Part shown: one piece after another, positions 7,668-9,420 of the stretch
Position numbering within the stretch: the stretch's first letter is position 1
Layout of the letters: each line of letters starts with the position of its first letter
From: Draconibacterium sp.
GTDB lineage: Bacteria; Bacteroidota; Bacteroidia; Bacteroidales; Prolixibacteraceae
Reading direction: 5' to 3'
Assembly: GCA_030595485.1 (NCBI GenBank)
Contig: JAUVDE010000105.1
Span: forward strand, 1-9,420
Length of the DNA stretch: 9,420 nucleotides
The notes under the pieces: generated by a model
Database searches by the model: none
Told to the model about the DNA's origin: nothing
What the model saw: only the letters and a program-made list of their open reading frames with translations
Position numbers and translations under genes: made by a program

Positions 7668-7792
7668 TTGTTTTGTTTTTGTTTTAGCCCAATTGATTAA
7701 AGCTTTAATTATTTAGTTGTTTTCTGCTTTAATTTCCAAGTTGAGCTATTTCAATTTTCAATTTCTTAAACAATAAAAGACTAAAAAGTGTT
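7668..7792 (-). promoter_or_regulatory. Long 5' leader of the small membrane protein gene, with palindrome and repeats
   Basis: If transcription starts near 7792, the leader is about 125 nt. It contains a perfect 14-nt palindrome ATTAAAGCTTTAAT (7696-7709) and the 9-mer GCTTTAATT (plus-strand sense) twice, at 7702-7710 and 7726-7734, 24 bp apart. These could be an operator or RNA structure; no known riboswitch is recognised. Confidence 0.3.
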
Positions 7793-7795
7793 TTG

Positions 7796-7803
7796 CAAAT
7801 ATA
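7796..7803 (-). promoter_or_regulatory. Putative -7 promoter element of the small membrane protein gene
   Basis: On the minus strand TATATTTG matches TAnnTTTG exactly. The upstream -33 region is weak (a TTTTAC about 23 bp away), so confidence is moderate. The element lies between the small gene and the pheS terminator, in the right orientation. Confidence 0.4.
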
Positions 7804-7844
7804 TGGCATTTATTCGAAACATGCTGTAAAACACATTGCTTTGT

Positions 7845-7922
7845 TAAGTTGATGTTAACGTGTGCGTTACAGATTTGAACGAAATGGTGCTGATTAAATT
7901 GCATGAAAGTATCGTCAACTTA
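7845..7922. repeat. Inverted repeat with nested hairpin in intergenic region
   Basis: TAAGTTGA (7845-7852) and TCAACTTA (7915-7922) are perfect 8-bp inverted arms, extendable to 10 bp with one G-T wobble. Near the left arm, TAACG (7856-7860) and CGTTA (7865-7869) form a 5-bp hairpin with the loop TGTG. The region codes for nothing I can support and lies between the pheS terminator and the small gene promoter. Confidence 0.3.
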
Positions 7923-7944
7923 TGTTAAAAAAGTGCATAAAAAA

Positions 7945-7968
7945 AGAGGAATTGAATTCAATTCCTCT
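7945..7968 (-). terminator. Rho-independent terminator of pheS
   Basis: A 24-nt perfect palindrome (12-bp arms AGAGGAATTGAA/TTCAATTCCTCT) lies 26 bp after the pheS stop. On the minus strand it runs into a tract of seven T (A run 7939-7945). In RNA the centre would open as a small loop. On the plus side no T run follows, so it is directional for pheS. Confidence 0.85.
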
Positions 7969-7993
7969 ACTATGATTTGTGAAAATTATTTGC

Positions 7994-9013
7994 TTAAATA
8001 GCCGATTCAAATTGTTTTAAGAAACGGACATCATTTTCGAAGAAATGACGGATATCTTTAATTCCGTAGCGTAACATGGTTATACGCTCAATTCCCATTC
8101 CGAAAGCAAAGCCGGTGTATTTTTTGCTGTCGATATTACAAAGTTCCAATACATTTGGGTCTACCATTCCGCAGCCCAAAATTTCGAACCAACCTGTGTA
8201 TTTACAAACGTTACAGCCTTTTCCTCCGCAAATGGTACAACTTACATCCATTTCGGCACTTGGCTCGGTAAATGGGAAGTACGATGGACGTAATCTAATT
8301 TTACTTTCTTCGCCAAACAATTCTTTTGCAAACTGAAGTAAAGTTTGTTTTAAGTCGGCAAACGAAACATTTTCGTCAACGTACAATCCTTCAATTTGAT
8401 GAAAAATACAATGCGAGCGAGCAGAAATTGCTTCGTTGCGGAAAACACGTCCCGGGAAGATTGAACGAATTGGTGGTTCGCTGTGTTCCATAACGCGAAT
8501 TTGTACACTCGATGTGTGTGTGCGCAATAGTACGTCAGGGTCTTTTTCAATAAAGAATGTATCCTGCATGTCGCGAGCCGGATGTTCTGGTGGAAAATTC
8601 AAAGCAGAAAAAACGTGCCAGTCGTCTTCTATTTCAGGTCCTTCGGCAACCGTAAAACCAAGGCGACTAAAAATGGCAATAATTTCATTTTTAACTAAGG
8701 AAAGCGGATGACGAGTACCTAGTTTCAATGGTTCGCCCGGCATGCTTAAATCCATTCCCGAGTTATCACTTCCTCCAGCTTCAAAACCATCTTTTAAGGC
8801 GTTAATTTTGTCAAGCGCAAAGTTTTTCAGTGTATTAATCGCTTGTCCAACCTCTTTTTTCTGCTCCGGAGGAACTGTTTTAAAGTCGTTAAACAATAGG
8901 CCAATTTCACCTTTTTTGCTGATATATTTTATACGTAATTCCTCAACTTCATCTATGCTTGAGGCAACTACCTTTTCTATCTCTTCCTGTAAAGCTTTTA
9001 TTTTATCTAACAT
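7994..9013 (-). CDS. pheS: Phenylalanine--tRNA ligase alpha subunit
   Basis: PheS (339 aa) pairs with PheT as an (alpha-beta)2 class II synthetase that charges tRNA-Phe in the cytosol. Residues 1-80 form the N-terminal coiled-coil arm that contacts tRNA (helices with LRIKYISKKGEIGLL at 26-40). The catalytic core follows: the motif 1 region HPLSLVKNEIIAIFSRLGF (102-120) and GPEIEDDWHVFSALNFPP; motif 2 FPGRVFRNEAISARSHCIFHQIEG (186-209); the phenylalanine-pocket stretch FPFTEPSAEMD (246-256); and motif 3 GFAFGMGIERITMLRYGI (301-318). Cysteines C259, C262, C267 and C270 (CTICGGKGCNVC) form a putative zinc knuckle seen in many PheS proteins. Length and motifs are normal. The ATG at 9011-9013 is right for the family. 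No pheT is adjacent, so the two subunits appear unlinked here. The gene has its own promoter and terminator, so it is monocistronic. Confidence 0.98.
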   Translation of the reverse strand: MLDKIKALQEEIEKVVASSIDEVEELRIKYISKKGEIGLLFNDFKTVPPEQKKEVGQAINTLKNFALDKINALKDGFEAGGSDNSGMDLSMPGEPLKLGTRHPLSLVKNEIIAIFSRLGFTVAEGPEIEDDWHVFSALNFPPEHPARDMQDTFFIEKDPDVLLRTHTSSVQIRVMEHSEPPIRSIFPGRVFRNEAISARSHCIFHQIEGLYVDENVSFADLKQTLLQFAKELFGEESKIRLRPSYFPFTEPSAEMDVSCTICGGKGCNVCKYTGWFEILGCGMVDPNVLELCNIDSKKYTGFAFGMGIERITMLRYGIKDIRHFFENDVRFLKQFESAI

Positions 9014-9036
9014 TCTGCTTCAATTAAACTGAGGCG

Positions 9037-9044
9037 CAAAGATA
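9037..9044 (-). promoter_or_regulatory. Putative -7 promoter element of pheS
   Basis: On the minus strand TATCTTTG matches TAnnTTTG exactly, giving a predicted start near 9033 and a leader of about 20 nt. The -33 side is weak (TTTCAGC about 23 bp upstream). The short leader leaves no room for a tRNA-type attenuator. Confidence 0.5.
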
Positions 9045-9151
9045 ATGATTCATATTGAAATGTATAGCTGAAATTTATTCCAAGAGAATTGAGATAACAT
9101 AACTAGTTTTGAATAGTATTGATTGCTCTGTGAAGATTAAGGTTTTTTACC

Positions 9152-9159
9152 TATTTTTG
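9152..9159 (+). promoter_or_regulatory. Putative -7 promoter element of tRNA-Arg
   Basis: TATTTTTG matches TAnnTTTG exactly and ends 19 bp before the mature tRNA. Transcription would start close to 9163. I see no clear -33 element at the expected distance. Confidence 0.5.
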
Positions 9160-9162
9160 CAG

Positions 9163-9177
9163 TCCTTTACAAAAGGA
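9163..9177 (+). other. Leader hairpin directly before tRNA-Arg
   Basis: TCCTTT (9163-9168) and AAAGGA (9172-9177) form a perfect 6-bp stem with the 3-nt loop ACA, ending one base before the mature tRNA 5' end. The predicted transcript would begin with this hairpin, which RNase P would remove. Confidence 0.4.
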
Positions 9178-9178
9178 T

Positions 9179-9250
9179 GGTCCCGTAGTTCAACGGATAG
9201 AATAGTAGTTTCCTAAACTATAGATATGGGTTCGATTCCCGTCGGGACTA
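9179..9250 (+). tRNA. tRNA-Arg (anticodon CCU)
   Basis: The 72-nt sequence folds as a full cloverleaf. Acceptor GGTCCCG pairs with CGGGACT (first pair G-U), followed by T8 A9. The D stem is GTTC/GAAT with loop AACGGATA. The anticodon stem GTAGT/ACTAT closes the loop TTCCTAA, so the anticodon is CCU, reading AGG (Arg). The variable loop is AGAT, the T stem ATGGG/CCCGT with loop TTCGATT, and the discriminator A. The 3' CCA is not encoded; the genome reads ACAAT after the stem. The gene is divergent from pheS, with its own promoter and terminator. Confidence 0.96.
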
Positions 9251-9273
9251 CAATATTATAATGTAAGCAACAG

Positions 9274-9305
9274 AAGGAGAGTGACTTGGTCGTTCTCCTT
9301 TTTGT
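9274..9305 (+). terminator. Rho-independent terminator of tRNA-Arg
   Basis: AAGGAGA (9274-9280) pairs with TCTCCTT (9294-9300); an inner GAC/GTC pairing tightens the 13-nt loop. A T-rich tail (TTTGTTTTT) follows. It starts 24 nt after the mature tRNA end. Confidence 0.75.
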
Positions 9306-9308
9306 TTT

Positions 9309-9328
9309 TAGTCAACGCCTAGTCAACG
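9309..9328 (+). repeat. Tandem 9-bp direct repeat TAGTCAACG
   Basis: TAGTCAACG occurs at 9309-9317 and 9320-9328, separated by CC, so the repeat unit is 11 bp, about one helical turn. It lies just beyond the tRNA-Arg terminator. Such spacing suits binding of two protein subunits on one DNA face, for example recombinase arm sites, but nothing else in the window confirms this. Confidence 0.45.
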
Positions 9329-9420
9329 GATTTCAGAAAACTATAATTCAGGTGGAATTTTACGTAATCGAACTAATTTTCGTCTAATCTGTAATGTCTT
9401 TCAAGTGGCACCTCACCCAA

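Noticed and set aside
7883..7927. Short frame MVLIKLHESIVNLC in the gap before pheS terminator
   Set aside because: Fourteen codons, no ribosome site, no promoter of its own, no known leader-peptide pattern (no phenylalanine run that would suggest pheS attenuation, and wrong strand for it).
8076..8336. Long open frames antisense to pheS, and others antisense to the reductase, kinase and lipoprotein genes
   Set aside because: They lie wholly inside well-supported genes on the opposite strand and their translations show no recognisable domain; they are frame shadows.
9014..9178. Gap between pheS and tRNA searched for a leader peptide, T-box or riboswitch
   Set aside because: The predicted pheS leader is only about 20 nt and the rest holds just the divergent promoter elements.
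9373..9420. Minus-strand open frame entering from the right edge and ending LGEVPLERHYRLDEN-stop
   Set aside because: Only 15 codons are visible and they match nothing I know. It could be the 3' end of a gene beyond the window, but 15 codons without a stop are expected by chance.
9395..9420. ATG near the right edge beginning MSFKWHLTQ on the plus strand
   Set aside because: Nine codons with no visible ribosome site or promoter; too little to call a gene start.

Overview
The window looks like chromosomal DNA from an AT-rich member of the Bacteroidota, probably class Bacteroidia and perhaps a marine Marinilabiliales-type lineage. The phylum-level reading rests on three things. Several genes are preceded by close matches to the Bacteroidota -7 promoter element TAnnTTTG, clear Shine-Dalgarno sequences are scarce, and two protein architectures are typical of the phylum: a TPR sensor histidine kinase and a tandem UspA protein. 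The order-level placement is a guess.

Layout from left to right. A predicted lipoprotein with a six-hairpin (alpha/alpha) toroid fold lies on the minus strand (13-1614). It is divergent from an adenosine-deaminase-superfamily enzyme (1773-2795, plus) whose motifs are those of an adenine deaminase. A TPR-containing membrane histidine kinase (2836-4977, minus) converges on the deaminase. A three-part stress protein, DUF2007-like plus two UspA domains, lies upstream of the kinase on the same strand (5157-6260, minus). It is divergent from a YghZ-type aldo/keto reductase (6394-7374, plus). A strong hairpin terminator follows. Next comes a 55-residue single-helix membrane protein (7500-7667, minus) with a long leader, a region with inverted repeats, a perfect palindromic terminator, and pheS (7994-9013, minus). 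The window closes with tRNA-Arg(CCU) (9179-9250, plus), its terminator, and a pair of 9-bp direct repeats.

Most genes appear to be single-gene transcription units with their own promoters; I see no conserved multi-gene operon. The themes are housekeeping (pheS, tRNA-Arg), purine salvage (adenine deaminase), carbonyl detoxification (aldo/keto reductase), and stress or signal sensing (Usp protein, histidine kinase). No response regulator lies near the kinase and pheT is not adjacent to pheS.

I found no convincing new multi-gene system. The items most worth a second look are the unannotated 55-aa membrane protein with its structured leader, the DUF2007-Usp-Usp fusion, the uncharacterised toroid lipoprotein, the adenine-versus-adenosine deaminase assignment, and the right edge, where a tRNA-Arg gene and short direct repeats could mark an integration site.
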